Source of the DNA: Stagonosporopsis chrysanthemi
Lineage: Eukaryota; Ascomycota; Dothideomycetes; Pleosporales; Didymellaceae
Length of the DNA: 64,000 nt
Reading direction: 5' to 3'
Assembly: GCA_022560025.1 (NCBI GenBank)
Contig: JAFISE010000098.1
Span: 1-64,000 of the forward strand
Made by a program: the position numbers and the translations under genes. The notes under the pieces were generated by a model. That model saw only the letters and a program-made list of their open reading frames with translations, was not told the origin of the DNA and searched no databases. Below, one piece after another: positions 44,027-54,163 of the stretch (the first letter of the stretch is position 1; every line of letters starts with the position of its first letter).

Positions 44027-45066
44027 CGTCGTAGACCTGTGCAAGTTGCACCTGTCAAGGTGGCAGTTCAAGAGCGCTTATCCTTTACCATGCGATACCC
44101 TCCAATCAATGTACCCAATCGTCCAATTCGTAGATCAACATCTGCAACCATCGATCATCCGGTCACCAGGTTAACGGAATGTCGCTGTTGTGTAATACAT
44201 CATGTCTCCATACTTCTTCACCCACTAGTAACGATGCGTAAGGAAAACTACTGCAAGAGCCAATGAACATCATGTGCTGATATTATGCTGCATAGCGAGC
44301 CATATATCTTCAAACCTTCAATTTCTTGCACTCTTCACAACACACATTCAACACCCCCAGAATTCATGAATGCTTCTGCAAGCCTCAATTCGGCCTCACT
44401 CACACCACCAATCTCACGCGATGCGCTAGGCTGACTCTGCCATCGGTGGACGCCGCCCGCCCCAGGCCGGCTTGCAGCCGAAGGATTTCGAGCAACGATC
44501 ACACCACTGTCTCGCGACAAAACGCCCACACCATGCTTACGCCGGTAAAACGCTGATTTCCGCTTACTCTGAATGGCCAGAAAAGCTAGATCTCTCGTGC
44601 GCCCTACCCAGTCGATGCGAGCATGTCTTCAATGGTATTCGGCTTGGGCACGCCCCCGGGGGTCAAGCTTGCAGGTTCGCAAGGCTGGCTGTTTGTCCAG
44701 CAGCGATCTGATGTCGTGTCTGACGGCAGCCCGAAGGATTACCGCAACGCAGCAACACAGACGCGCTCAGGTGATACTGGTGGTTCGATCGAACATTGAC
44801 GCAGCGGGATGTATAGGGATGGAGAGTGTGTAGAGATGAGTTTGTAGAATCAATAAATACAAGGCGTTGCTTCGTTGCTATACAACTCATCACAGCATCT
44901 CTACTCAGCCATACTTGCAAACAGCAATCAACTCGACTCAATCGACAGATAGACAAAAGTCAGACAGCGTCTCTTAACTCTCAACAGCTCCACGCGACTC
45001 ACTCGATCTGTTCGCAAAACAAACATTCACACCAACACAGTGCCTTCCGCAACACCAGTCCGCGCC
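44027..45066. other. Intergenic region, possible small minus-strand frame
   Basis: About 1 kb. On the minus strand 44529-44335 encodes a protein-like tail (EIGGVSEAELRLAEAFMNSG), but I could not build a gene around it. Other frames look random. Confidence 0.35.
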
Positions 45067-45313
45067 ATGATCCGCACCTGGGCGCGCCAAATGACCGAGC
45101 CTCACCCCTTCGCTCGCAATCCAGTAACGGCCAAGCCGTACCCAGCACAATACAGTGTTATGTTCCGCAAGCTAGGGCGAACCTCTACTGTGTAAGTTCT
45201 TCGATCACAAAACTGGAATTTACGATACTAACAACCACAGCTTCTTCCCCTGGTACGCTCTCGTGCTTGGCTGGCCTCTGGCTGCTAAGTGGTACTACAA
45301 CGGCAACATGTGA
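45067..45313 (+). CDS. Single-pass membrane mini-protein, probably mitochondrial
   Basis: Two exons, 45067..45191 and 45241..45313 (donor GTAAGT, branch TACTAAC, acceptor CACAG: textbook fungal signals), give 65 aa. The N-terminal half is basic/polar (MIRTWARQMTEPHPFARNPV), followed by one hydrophobic segment (FFPWYALVLGWPLAAKWYY) and a short NGNM end. Size and layout resemble accessory subunits of respiratory complexes, but I cannot name one. The stop is TGA followed by C, and the same frame continues for 28 coding-like codons to a TAG at 45398, so a longer readthrough product is possible. Confidence 0.72.
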
Positions 45314-45786
45314 CTTTCCCTCGCTGGGAGGGAGCCGGTCAGGGACTTGGATGCTGAGGAGGTGAAGGAGCTGATTCTCAATATGCGCTGGGATGATTAG
45401 TTGCGCGGCTTTGCGTTGCATTGCATGGGTGGTGTTGGGGCGTTTTGGGGTTTGCGGTGTAGATACCAGACAATATTATTCTTTGTGTATTCAATAGCTT
45501 CTGAGTTTCTTGGTGCATCAAAGCGAGTGTGGATTCGCTGATGTCTACGTCCGTCTCTCTATCATAGGAGAATAGCTGTGCGAGGATCTCTCTGTGTGCT
45601 GTTAATCAGTTTGTTGCAGCGGCGTTCTCAATATGAAAATACTTCATGAGTTCAATTAACAGACACGGAGCGTACTGGTTACCGTGTGAATTTCGAAAAG
45701 ACATCGCAGTACTGCAGTACCATATTGCATGCTAATTGATCGCCTTACGCCTGCCGTTGCTCGTAATGCTCAGTTCATCTACCAAC
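45314..45786. other. Convergent 3' region
   Basis: About 470 nt between two convergent genes. The first 87 nt are the in-frame extension discussed under findings. The rest is presumed 3' UTR sequence. Confidence 0.5.
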
Positions 45787-46203
45787 TCAGTTGTGGCTTC
45801 CAGAGCCGCTCGAACCCCCACCCTGCTTGTTTGGGCTTCCAGCGCCGCTCGCCTTGTCGTTTGTTCCCTGGCTTGCGCCGCCAATCTCGGGGTCGTTGGC
45901 ATCGCTGATCTCGCTGTTGCCAGGGCTAGCGTTAAGCGAATTGTCCTTGCCTCCCGCCTCCTTCTCAGCGGAGGCCTCTGCCGCCTCGGGGCTCGTATTG
46001 TTGGGGTTGAACGCGGCATCTGTGTGTGCTACTTCGTCATCCGAACCAGACTTGGAGTATTCGTTTGATGTCGTGTTCATTGAGTCCTTGTCCTCAGCAC
46101 CCTTTTGCGCAAAGAGAGGGCGCGATGTCGAGAGGAAGCGGGGCGCAGCGTACTGAGGACGGGCCACGCGTGCCAGTGAGCGGGTAGGTTGGAGGCGAAA
46201 CAT
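45787..46203 (-). CDS. Small mitochondrial-type acidic protein
   Basis: A single coding exon of 138 aa. The start MFRLQPTRSLARVARPQYAA with the following RFLSTSRPLFAQKG is a clear mitochondrial presequence and cleavage region. The mature part is disordered and rich in Ser, Asn, Gly, Glu and Ala, with the segment EYSKSGSDDEVAHTDAAFNP that I associate with a conserved ascomycete family of unknown function. A 51-nt 5'-UTR intron (46251-46301 on the minus strand, donor GTAAGT, acceptor ACAG) explains why the frame remains open upstream without similarity. Confidence 0.78.
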   Translation of the reverse strand: MFRLQPTRSLARVARPQYAAPRFLSTSRPLFAQKGAEDKDSMNTTSNEYSKSGSDDEVAHTDAAFNPNNTSPEAAEASAEKEAGGKDNSLNASPGNSEISDANDPEIGGASQGTNDKASGAGSPNKQGGGSSGSGSHN

Positions 46204-47127
46204 AGCTGTGATCGCGAGTACTACGGGTGGTATGTAGTTGTTCGATAGGTCTGTAGACAGAGTCAGTAAAAGTTCAGCGCGCTCTGTCATCGAATACTTA
46301 CGTCTCAGAATTTGTTGATTATTTGATGGAGGCAATTGGGGTCATAACGGAAGTCAAGCATAGATGGTTGACGTCGAAGCTTGTGTAGCTGAAGCTCAAC
46401 GACTTCTGACGTCACTGTTTAAAGCGCAATGAGCCCCACATTTTTTCGCTCGTTATGATATGTATCCAGGCATCTCTGTAATTATGACCAAGGAATTAAA
46501 AAAACCAGATTACGATATGGAGTAGCCAATATGATGCAGTGCGACGGGCTTTCTGCTGACACCGGGAAGCAAGTTTCAATTCCGCCTCAGGCTCCGGAGA
46601 AGACGTGCGTCTCCGAGCGGCGTTTAGCGATTCTCAGGCAACACCACGTTCCCGTGATCAAACCTTTGCAAACATCATCGCACCATGCCGCAACTGGCAG
46701 GTGTAGGTCCTCAGGGAATTCAATGTTTCAGACGTGGGCTCGCTGATGTGCTGGTTAAAGGGTGCCTTTTCCCCGCCTAATCTCGGATCTTGCAACCTAC
46801 AACACCTGCGTCACTTTGTCGCGACAGATTACATTGTTACGATTTGATACTTGTAACACCATCGCTCTGCCGACCATATCAGGAACTTCACCCCCTCAAA
46901 CAGGAAAGGAGAGCCATGGTAAGCAATCCCTTCCACTAAAGACTATAGTGATAACAGACGGATGTGCTCACGCCGATTCAATTGATAAGGATCCTTCACA
47001 AGAACGCTTCAATCCGTACATTCGGGCGGACCCGGCCATCATATAGGAGTCCGCGAACCTTGGATTCAATCAACGGATTCGGAGTCTTCAAAGTCACCTC
47101 CACTTTACCACCTAACCAAAATCAACC
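46204..47127. other. Divergent promoter region
   Basis: About 920 nt, including the 5'-UTR intron of the left gene near 46251-46301. No coding sequence accepted. Confidence 0.5.
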
Positions 47128-48804
47128 ATGGCTAGATGGCTTCCACCTCCGTCCCCCGATCCCGACACACTGCGTAACCCTATTCCGTTCGAGCCATTTC
47201 CCTTGATTCAACTGCGTAGCGGCAAGGTCAAGAAGGCTCTTGGAAACGGTCGCATCGAGACCGCAATATTCAAGACTCCCGTCCCAGGCCCCATCGAGAT
47301 CAACAAGTACGGTGTAATCAGCGACGAACGTGCTTACGAGCCCCACCGAGGTCCTGAAAAGGCGCTCCTACATTATTGCACCACACACTATGATGAGTGG
47401 ATCAAGGAAATCCCAGCATCGGCGGCTCACTTCAAGCCCGGCGCCTTTGGTGAGAACATCTCCAGTGCTGAAATGAATGAGAAGACTGTGTGCATTGGCG
47501 ACCATATTGCAATTGGCGACATCATCGTTGAGGTCTCCGAGCCTCGAACTCCATGCTTTAAACTTAACCACCGTTTCGAAGTTGCGGACATGGCTAAGCG
47601 AACACAAACTCTTCTCCGTACCGGATGGCTGTACCGCATTATCAAGCCTGGCGCCGTCACGGCTGGGGATATGATCCGTCTTCTTGAGCGACCGCATCCC
47701 AACTGGACTGTGGCAAGGGTTATGTACTACTTATTCCTGGAGACCAACAACAAAGACATGATGAAACAGATTGTGGAGCTCCAACAACTTGGTGAAGACA
47801 TCAAGACGAAGTTTCGAGCCCGTCTGGAGAAGGGAACGACGGAAGACCAGAATGAAAGGATGTACGGATCGGCAGACGACAAGATGGACGCATGGTACGA
47901 ATGTCGTGTCATCGAGAAGCGCAAAGAGACCAACAACGTCACTGCTTTCATGCTTGAGACTATCGAAGACCATCCAAACCCTAGCAAAGTGGAACCAGGC
48001 AGCCACGTCCGATTGAAGCTGGGTGGCAAGTTGGTACGCGCATACTCTGTCACTGGCGGCACTACTAATCGTTTCGAGCTTGGGGTGGCTCTGGATACAA
48101 ACAGCCGCGGTGGTTCCAGGTACTTACACGAGCAGGTTCTAGTCGGCGACATCATCACGGCAGGACGCGTCACAGCATCTTTCCCGCTGGCCGTTGACGC
48201 AGACAAGCACATTATCATCGCAGGAGGTGTCGGTATCACTGCTTTCCTGGCCGCACTGGACTACCTCAAAGAAACGAAGCAGAACTTCCAGCTACATTAC
48301 GCTGTGTCCAGCGAAGTGCCATTTATGAACCGCATCTCGATTCTTGGAAACAACGTCACAGTCTACAATAGCGCGGAAGGCACGCGTATGGACCTCAAAG
48401 ACATCCTGTCCCACGCCGACAACCGCACTCACGTTTACACATGCGGACCTGCACGCTTGATGGACGCTGTAGCCAACAAAGCACGTGAACTCCACATCCC
48501 CGATGCCCTCGTTCATCTGGAGCAATTTACTGTCTCCACATCAGGCGACCCATTTACAGTGGAGCTTAAGCAGAGCAATGAAGTCCTGGAAGTAGGTGCA
48601 ACTCAGACGTTGCTCGATATTTTGAAGGGTGCAGGGTTGGATATTGACAGCTCATGTGAGGTCGGCAATTGCGGTTCTTGCAAGGTTGACGTTTGTGGTG
48701 GGAGAGTGGAGCATAAGGGTACTGGACTGATGGATGAGGAGAAATGCGGGGCGATGTTGGCTTGTGTGTCGAGGGGCGTGGGACAAATTGTGCTCGATCT
48801 GTAG
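47128..48804 (+). CDS. MOSC-ferredoxin reductase-[2Fe-2S] fusion protein
   Basis: A single exon of 558 aa. Residues about 30-180 form a MOSC domain of the YiiM type (YGVISDERAYEPHRGPEKAL, GAFGENISS, PCFKLNHRF), which binds molybdenum cofactor through a Cys, probably the one in RTPCFKL. A short helical linker (3-alpha domain) follows to about 240. Next is a ferredoxin-reductase module: flavin-binding RAYSVTGG, nucleotide-binding IIIAGGVGITAF, YTCGPARLM. The C-terminal ferredoxin has Cys near 510, 515, 518 and 546 (SSCEVGNCGSC, then LACVSR). The order suggests electrons flow NAD(P)H to flavin to 2Fe-2S to Mo, as in MARC-type reduction of N-hydroxylated compounds, but in one chain. The substrate is unknown. 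Confidence 0.9.
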   Translation: MARWLPPPSPDPDTLRNPIPFEPFPLIQLRSGKVKKALGNGRIETAIFKTPVPGPIEINKYGVISDERAYEPHRGPEKALLHYCTTHYDEWIKEIPASAAHFKPGAFGENISSAEMNEKTVCIGDHIAIGDIIVEVSEPRTPCFKLNHRFEVADMAKRTQTLLRTGWLYRIIKPGAVTAGDMIRLLERPHPNWTVARVMYYLFLETNNKDMMKQIVELQQLGEDIKTKFRARLEKGTTEDQNERMYGSADDKMDAWYECRVIEKRKETNNVTAFMLETIEDHPNPSKVEPGSHVRLKLGGKLVRAYSVTGGTTNRFELGVALDTNSRGGSRYLHEQVLVGDIITAGRVTASFPLAVDADKHIIIAGGVGITAFLAALDYLKETKQNFQLHYAVSSEVPFMNRISILGNNVTVYNSAEGTRMDLKDILSHADNRTHVYTCGPARLMDAVANKARELHIPDALVHLEQFTVSTSGDPFTVELKQSNEVLEVGATQTLLDILKGAGLDIDSSCEVGNCGSCKVDVCGGRVEHKGTGLMDEEKCGAMLACVSRGVGQIVLDL

Positions 48805-49404
48805 ATGGGATGGATCGACTCGCCGTAAGAAACACAGCGCTCGCATCTTGTAGTCTGGTATAGAATAGTTGGTTTTCATTGTCTCACAGACCTTGCAATG
48901 CTGCATACCGCCCATGCAAGGAATGTATCTGGGTGGTTCCATGTCCGAACAGCTAAGCCAGCCGATCTATTTTGGTGTTTTCCATGACTTTACAGTAATA
49001 ATAGCGATCGCTTTTCCAATTGCACCGGACCCTAGTACATGTGCGCGTGTATTCCCGAAATCAGAATCACAGCTCGGGCGAAAAGAGACCGAAATGCGAC
49101 AACATCGTTTCATAATCTGCAAGATCAGCGGTTGAAGTAGAATTAGGAAATGCCCCGATTCGTGCAACTTCTCAAGTATCGTGGGGTATAGTGTTCCCCG
49201 CATATTGCGCTCCGCTTGCAGGCATACCGTTGACGTTTGATGCATATGGGGCAGGAGTTCCGACCAGGTCGTGGGAAATGGCCAGAAACAGCAGAAGAGC
49301 CGTAATGATATTCAGATCTCTTGTGTGCAACACGAGCTCCGGAGCGATATATTAGTCAAGAACTAGTGCAGCATCACTTTGTAGGTCGACTATTTTCTTG
49401 CAAG
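48805..49404. other. Intergenic region
   Basis: About 600 nt with the promoter of the GH28 gene at its right end. No gene seen. Confidence 0.5.
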
Positions 49405-50789
49405 ATGAGACTCGAAAAGATCCTTTCAGTTGCGCTGCTTGCCTTGCAAGGCAATGCAAGCCCAACGCAAGGCCGCAAAACGTGCACAATCGAGGCCAGT
49501 GGGACCAACCAGACCGATGATGCACCCGCAATCAGGAAAGCCTTCAAGGAGTGCGGCCGCCACGGGAAGGTCGTGTTTCAGCCTACAACATACTACGTAA
49601 ACACGGTGCTCAACATCACCAACCTTGAGGATGTTGACATTGACGTACAAGGACAATTGCTCGTGAGTATTGCCAAACAAAACGATACTGGGTGTGGCTT
49701 ACAACGATTAGTGGAGTACCGACATTCACTACTGGCTAAACGCGTCACTTCCTGTTGGATACCAGAACCAGACCACAGCCTTTGTTCTCGGAGGCAATAA
49801 TGTCCGTATTGATGGCCACGGTGTCGGCACATTTAACGGTAACGGAGATTACTGGTACCAATGGATCAGACAACAACCCAATACATCGAATTATCCTGGT
49901 AGACCGCATCAGATCACCTTCAACGGACTCACCAACTCCGTTGTGAAAGGTCTGAGATTCTTGCGCAGCCAAATGTGGACCATGTCGATCATCCACAGCT
50001 TTGACAGCGTCTGGCAAGACATTTTCATCAACAACACCGGTAATGTTGTATCAAGTTGTAAGTCACCCCTTGTTATATGGCCCGCGTTACATCATACTGA
50101 CATCTCGCGCAGCGAACACGGATGGTGCCGATACTTTCTTCTCGTCAAACCTACTCTTCAAGAACTGGACTGTCTACAACGGCGATGACTCGTTCTCAGC
50201 CAAAGCAAACAGCACCAACATCACGCTGCTCGACTCACACTTCTATCATGGCCTCGGCATTGCTATTGGCTCGATTGGACAGTACAACGATCAGTTCGAA
50301 ACCATCGAGAACATTCGAGCAGAGAACGTGTATTTTGAAGATACGCTGCACGCGTTCTACGTGAAGACCTGGACTGACGACCGGGTCGGGTACCCACCCA
50401 ACGGCGGCGGCGGCGGTCTCGGCTTCGCTCGAAATATGCAGATGAAGAATCTGACTGTGAAGAATGCCCGTGGGGGGTTGTTCACCATTAGTCAGTGTAC
50501 GAGATTCAGTGGTGCGCCTGGCGTGGGCAATTGCACGAATTCGCAGTTCCAGGTTAAGGATGTAAACATCCAAGGTTTGCGGGGCACGACGAAAGACCGC
50601 AGGGTCTTGAGTCTGCAGTGCAGTGCAGTTGCGCCGTGCACTGACATCGCGCTCAGTGATGTAGACGTGAGATATGCGGGCAACGGCACCACGGTACCAA
50701 ACTATCTGTGTGGGAATGTTGTCGACACCAAAGGATGGGAGTGCACGGGTCCAGTCTGCGTCGGCGGAAGCGCAACAGGAGGTTGTTAA
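49405..50789 (+). CDS. Secreted GH28 exo-polygalacturonase-like enzyme
   Basis: Three exons, 49405..49662, 49712..50057 and 50113..50789, give 426 aa. A signal peptide (MRLEKILSVALLALQGNA) precedes a right-handed beta-helix. GH28 motifs are present: NTDGAD near 203 (first catalytic Asp), NGDDSF near 226 (second and third Asp), and YHGLGIAIGS near 245 (His of GHG). The usual RIK appears here as FYVKTW near 286, with Lys kept but Arg lost. The enzyme should trim galacturonan or a related pectin from the end. Many NxT/S sites suggest N-glycosylation. Both introns are supported by phase and by restoration of SSNTDGAD. It fits a plant-associated fungus. Confidence 0.88.
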
Positions 50790-51425
50790 TGCGGGGAAGC
50801 ATGCGTTTGACGGAAATCGTCGTGGTTCGGAGTCCATACTTGGCATGAGATCAGAGAGCGGAAATGCCCCTCGTCCAAAGAGAGACGCGCTAGCGAGCCC
50901 CTCACGCGAACCTCCACTTTCATCGACTCCTCACTTACCCTCCGTCATCCATTGTCCCTGGTCTGTCTGCTTAGCTGCTGGGGCGTGTGGCCATCTCGGT
51001 GCTATATCTACGCCATTTTGGTATACTTACCCCATCACGCCAACCGACTCCCGAGGCCTGTACAACGATGCGGAGAGTGTTCGGATCTAAACGCCGGCAG
51101 CGCGTCTCCGCTCGAATGAGGAGATACCCGAAGAATATATCACAGCTTTGCCTTCACTGGTACGGCATTGATTATGGAATGCGGAGTCTTCTGCGACTTG
51201 TAGGCGCGGGGGGGGGGGGGGGTCGGCGTTACTTCGACGTCACCCTTAGCGATAATGTCGAAAGCTCAACAAAGATAACAAATGCATCAAGAATGTCCAA
51301 TCCCATCATGCTTATGCAGCTTTCCGTCTTCATGTCCCGTCTGTTTTCTTCTACCCGCGATTGAACGCTGTTTGTTTCTTTGACGTGGCTACACCGCCTC
51401 GCCCCACTTGCCCTTAGACAACACC
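50790..51425. other. Intergenic region with a G15 tract
   Basis: About 635 nt. A run of 15 G lies at 51208-51222. Frames here are short and unrecognised. Confidence 0.55.
51208..51222. repeat. G15 homopolymer
   Basis: Fifteen consecutive G on the plus strand, the longest G run in the window. Its length is likely to be unreliable in sequence data. Confidence 0.9.
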
Positions 51426-52433
51426 ATGACGGGTTTTATGCGGAAACGCCGCCATCGGCGAAGATTCTTTTGGGCTCGACCGGGTTTGCCCGGTCATGTC
51501 TGGGTTGAGATGTGGACATCTAGAAACATGTCTCAGTTTTCTCGTTACACGACTTTCAGGCAAAACCTCGCCCTTCCCACAATGGCCTGCATCAGGAGTC
51601 GTGCCATGGACTTGAAGAATCACAGAGTGATGTTGAAGAGAATGGAAGACCAGCAATCGAAGAGTGCGTGCCTGAGCGTATGCATGGCCGTACAGATGCG
51701 TCTGCCAAGGGAACTTCGAGATAGGATATTTGGGTATCTTTTGCTTGAAGATGGGGTCCACGCTCGGTTGTTCCATTACTACAACACGCTCGACCCCAAA
51801 GCACCACGGCATTACTGGAACAAAGACTTCACCGGCGATGCGACCCTTCGCGAGCTGACAGAATCCTGGTACCGCTCGGTCCGCTTCGATTTCGACAGAA
51901 GCCTCGACTTCCTTCCGCATCTGCTGGCTCAGGTCGACAATACCCTGCAGTGTACACGTCAAGAGCTCATTGGGCGAGCAAGTTTCAAGATCCTACAATG
52001 CGATTTGGATAGGTGGCCAGCAGCGGATGCTAACGGGATTCCCTCGCCACAAAGTCTACTTCTGAAGAATATGGAGTCTCTGTTTCTACTAAGACCTGGA
52101 GCCATGATTTACATCATCATCGAGTCACCTTTGCCTTGGTTTTCTGAGTCAAGAAATTTACTGGAGCGACAAGCCCAATTCCTAGAACGTGTGCTCGATA
52201 TCATCTTCCCAACATTGCAGCGCTTAAAACGGGCCGGATATTCGCTAGCTATCTCTATTGATCCGGGCTCGAACGTACATTTCCAAGATGGGCAGCAAAT
52301 CTGGCGTTACGAGCTGAAGAATTTGATCACGCCAAGCAATGCGCACTTCTCGCGCGAGGGCTTCGTTGAGAGGTTTATGAAAGTGCGTTCATCCCATAGG
52401 ATGTACGGCGCCAAGCTGATGAGTACAGGATGA
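51426..52433 (+). CDS. F-box-like hypothetical protein
   Basis: A single exon of 335 aa from the ATG at 51426; upstream in-frame codons include only a TTG. The first 60 residues are Arg-rich (RKRRHRRRFFWARPG). Near residue 98 the motif MRLPRELRDRIFGYLL matches the short F-box-like helix found in very many uncharacterised proteins of Dothideomycetes. The remaining helical part (SWYRSVRFDFDRSLDFLPHL) is typical of this expanded group. If the motif is a true F-box it would bind Skp1 in an SCF ubiquitin ligase. The target is unknown. Confidence 0.7.
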   Translation: MTGFMRKRRHRRRFFWARPGLPGHVWVEMWTSRNMSQFSRYTTFRQNLALPTMACIRSRAMDLKNHRVMLKRMEDQQSKSACLSVCMAVQMRLPRELRDRIFGYLLLEDGVHARLFHYYNTLDPKAPRHYWNKDFTGDATLRELTESWYRSVRFDFDRSLDFLPHLLAQVDNTLQCTRQELIGRASFKILQCDLDRWPAADANGIPSPQSLLLKNMESLFLLRPGAMIYIIIESPLPWFSESRNLLERQAQFLERVLDIIFPTLQRLKRAGYSLAISIDPGSNVHFQDGQQIWRYELKNLITPSNAHFSREGFVERFMKVRSSHRMYGAKLMSTG

Positions 52434-52784
52434 TGGAAGGAAGCTGAGGTACAGATCACCTTCGCGAGTCAACGGGTGAATAAGGATCGGCCACTTGGAC
52501 AAAACGTATTACGACACGCACTTGCTTATTACACTGTTCACCTCTAAGCGATGTGTCTGAAGCTTCAACCTTTCAGTGTGTCCGCCTAAGAGTCTTATAT
52601 GACACAATGCCATCGCGCATTCGTTGTTAGCAATCTGCGTTGTGCAAACAATCGATTGCTGTTGGTGAATGGCGCGCCAAGTACAAATCCACTGCGTACT
52701 CGAGAGATGCTCCTGTACTTCAGACCTTCGATGTCATACTGCGACTAGCCATTCCGCAAAGAATTCCCGTCGATAAGCACGAAT
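52434..52784. other. Intergenic region
   Basis: About 350 nt. No coding frame accepted. Confidence 0.5.
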
Positions 52785-53192
52785 ATGCATACAATGTCGC
52801 TGCAGGACATCTCTGTCCCGGCCGACCACCACGATCCGAATCATCCGCACTCCCCTAGCGACTTGGAACACCAGTCTGGAACCGTTCGGCAATGCTTCAA
52901 CAAGAAGCGTATCCTAGTCGCAAGTGGCATCATGACGACCATTCTGCTCGTTGCTGCTGTGATCTTTTGGGATGTCGCTCGTACTCGCCACTACAAGCCT
53001 TCTACAGAGATTGCTGAGCCCACTACAAATGCGACCGGCTCCGTCACAACCCAAATTGATATCCAGACTGCCTACGAAAACGCTACAGCCGTTGTATACT
53101 TTACAACTCGCGTGCCCCTACTCGTTACTCCATCGCTGGCCACTTCCACAATCACCCTGATGAAAAGCTCCGCACCGTCGGCTGTACTGTAG
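52785..53192 (+). CDS. Single-pass membrane protein, hypothetical (A)
   Basis: A single exon of 135 aa, start ATG at 52785 (a second ATG three codons later is equally good). The N-terminus is His/Pro/Asp-rich, followed by a basic stop (NKKR) and one membrane helix at about residues 44-64 (ILVASGIMTTILLVAAVIFW). The C-terminal half is Thr/Ser/Ala-rich with NxT/S sites (TTNATGSVT, ENAT). There is no cleavable signal, so it may be a type II membrane protein with an O-glycosylated outside. No family is recognised. The next gene has the same architecture. Confidence 0.55.
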   Translation: MHTMSLQDISVPADHHDPNHPHSPSDLEHQSGTVRQCFNKKRILVASGIMTTILLVAAVIFWDVARTRHYKPSTEIAEPTTNATGSVTTQIDIQTAYENATAVVYFTTRVPLLVTPSLATSTITLMKSSAPSAVL

Positions 53193-53674
53193 CTGCACTA
53201 TCGGGCGGTGCCCCCCTTGATGAGAGTTGCTTCTTGGACGCATGAGTATTGGAAGAATAGTGTGAGGAACACTGCCCTTCTCACATGACCGCGAAACGCA
53301 TGGACAGGTTGGCAGACGATCCTGGTTGCGTTGCGCTGTTTATCCTCTTCGCTTTCAAGCAACCATCTACATATGTTGCATTGTCGTATTTTAGCGTTGT
53401 ATTGTTAGTGTAGGAGCAAGCACATTGACTGACGAGTCGATCTTACCAATTCTTGGCCACTGAAGCGATGCATCAACAACGTGTGAAATTAATATGCTAC
53501 AATCTCACTCTTTTGAGGGTTGACACTAATTTATTGACATCGTGCATTCACGGTACAACCAACACCGTGTACGAAACGTGAAACACAGCCGAAAACGTAT
53601 AACACTTCTACCATTGAAAGATCGTGCTATATACAACACTTCAACTGCTGATCTAGATCAAATAGTCTGGAACT
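53193..53674. other. Intergenic region
   Basis: About 480 nt between two similar membrane-protein genes. No gene seen. Confidence 0.5.
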
Positions 53675-54163
53675 ATGACCTCTACCGATCTGCCCCACCC
53701 CAACGAATTTGAGGATCTCACCTCGAAGGAACTCAATACCTTCCCACAACATCTCCCCGTCCGTCCTGGTAAGTCAAAATCTTATCTAAACACCCTGCTC
53801 AGCAACAACAAGTTCCGGATCCTAGTCTGTACAATCTGCTTTCTAGCCATGGTTGGCGGTACCGCCGCTGCCGCACTTCTAATCAGCCGGGCAATGGAGA
53901 GTATCAACGAAGGCCAATCTGCACTGTCCATAGCGTCTTCGCTACCAACTACCACCGTAACACCGACACCTCTTCGATCTGCGGTGACAAAGACTATGAT
54001 GGTCACTCAGACGTCGGTCGTAACGGGCCAGATCACGATTCCCGTCTCGCAATTGCAATCGACTGTCTACGCTATTGCTACAGCACCTTCCCCGCCAGAT
54101 ATTTCTTGTCGGGCTGGCGATACTGGAATTACATGCATGGGTGTGGCATCAGGGCCAGAGTAG
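53675..54163 (+). CDS. Single-pass membrane protein, hypothetical (B)
   Basis: A single exon of 162 aa. A cytosolic-looking N-terminus (MTSTDLPHPNEFEDLTSKEL) leads to a basic stretch (RPGKSKSYLNTLLSNNKFR), one membrane helix (ILVCTICFLAMVGGTAAAAL), then a Thr/Ser/Val-rich outer part with two Cys near the end (DISCRAGDTGITCMG). The layout mirrors the neighbouring gene, and the two may be diverged paralogues, though residue identity is low. Function unknown. Confidence 0.6.
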   Translation: MTSTDLPHPNEFEDLTSKELNTFPQHLPVRPGKSKSYLNTLLSNNKFRILVCTICFLAMVGGTAAAALLISRAMESINEGQSALSIASSLPTTTVTPTPLRSAVTKTMMVTQTSVVTGQITIPVSQLQSTVYAIATAPSPPDISCRAGDTGITCMGVASGPE

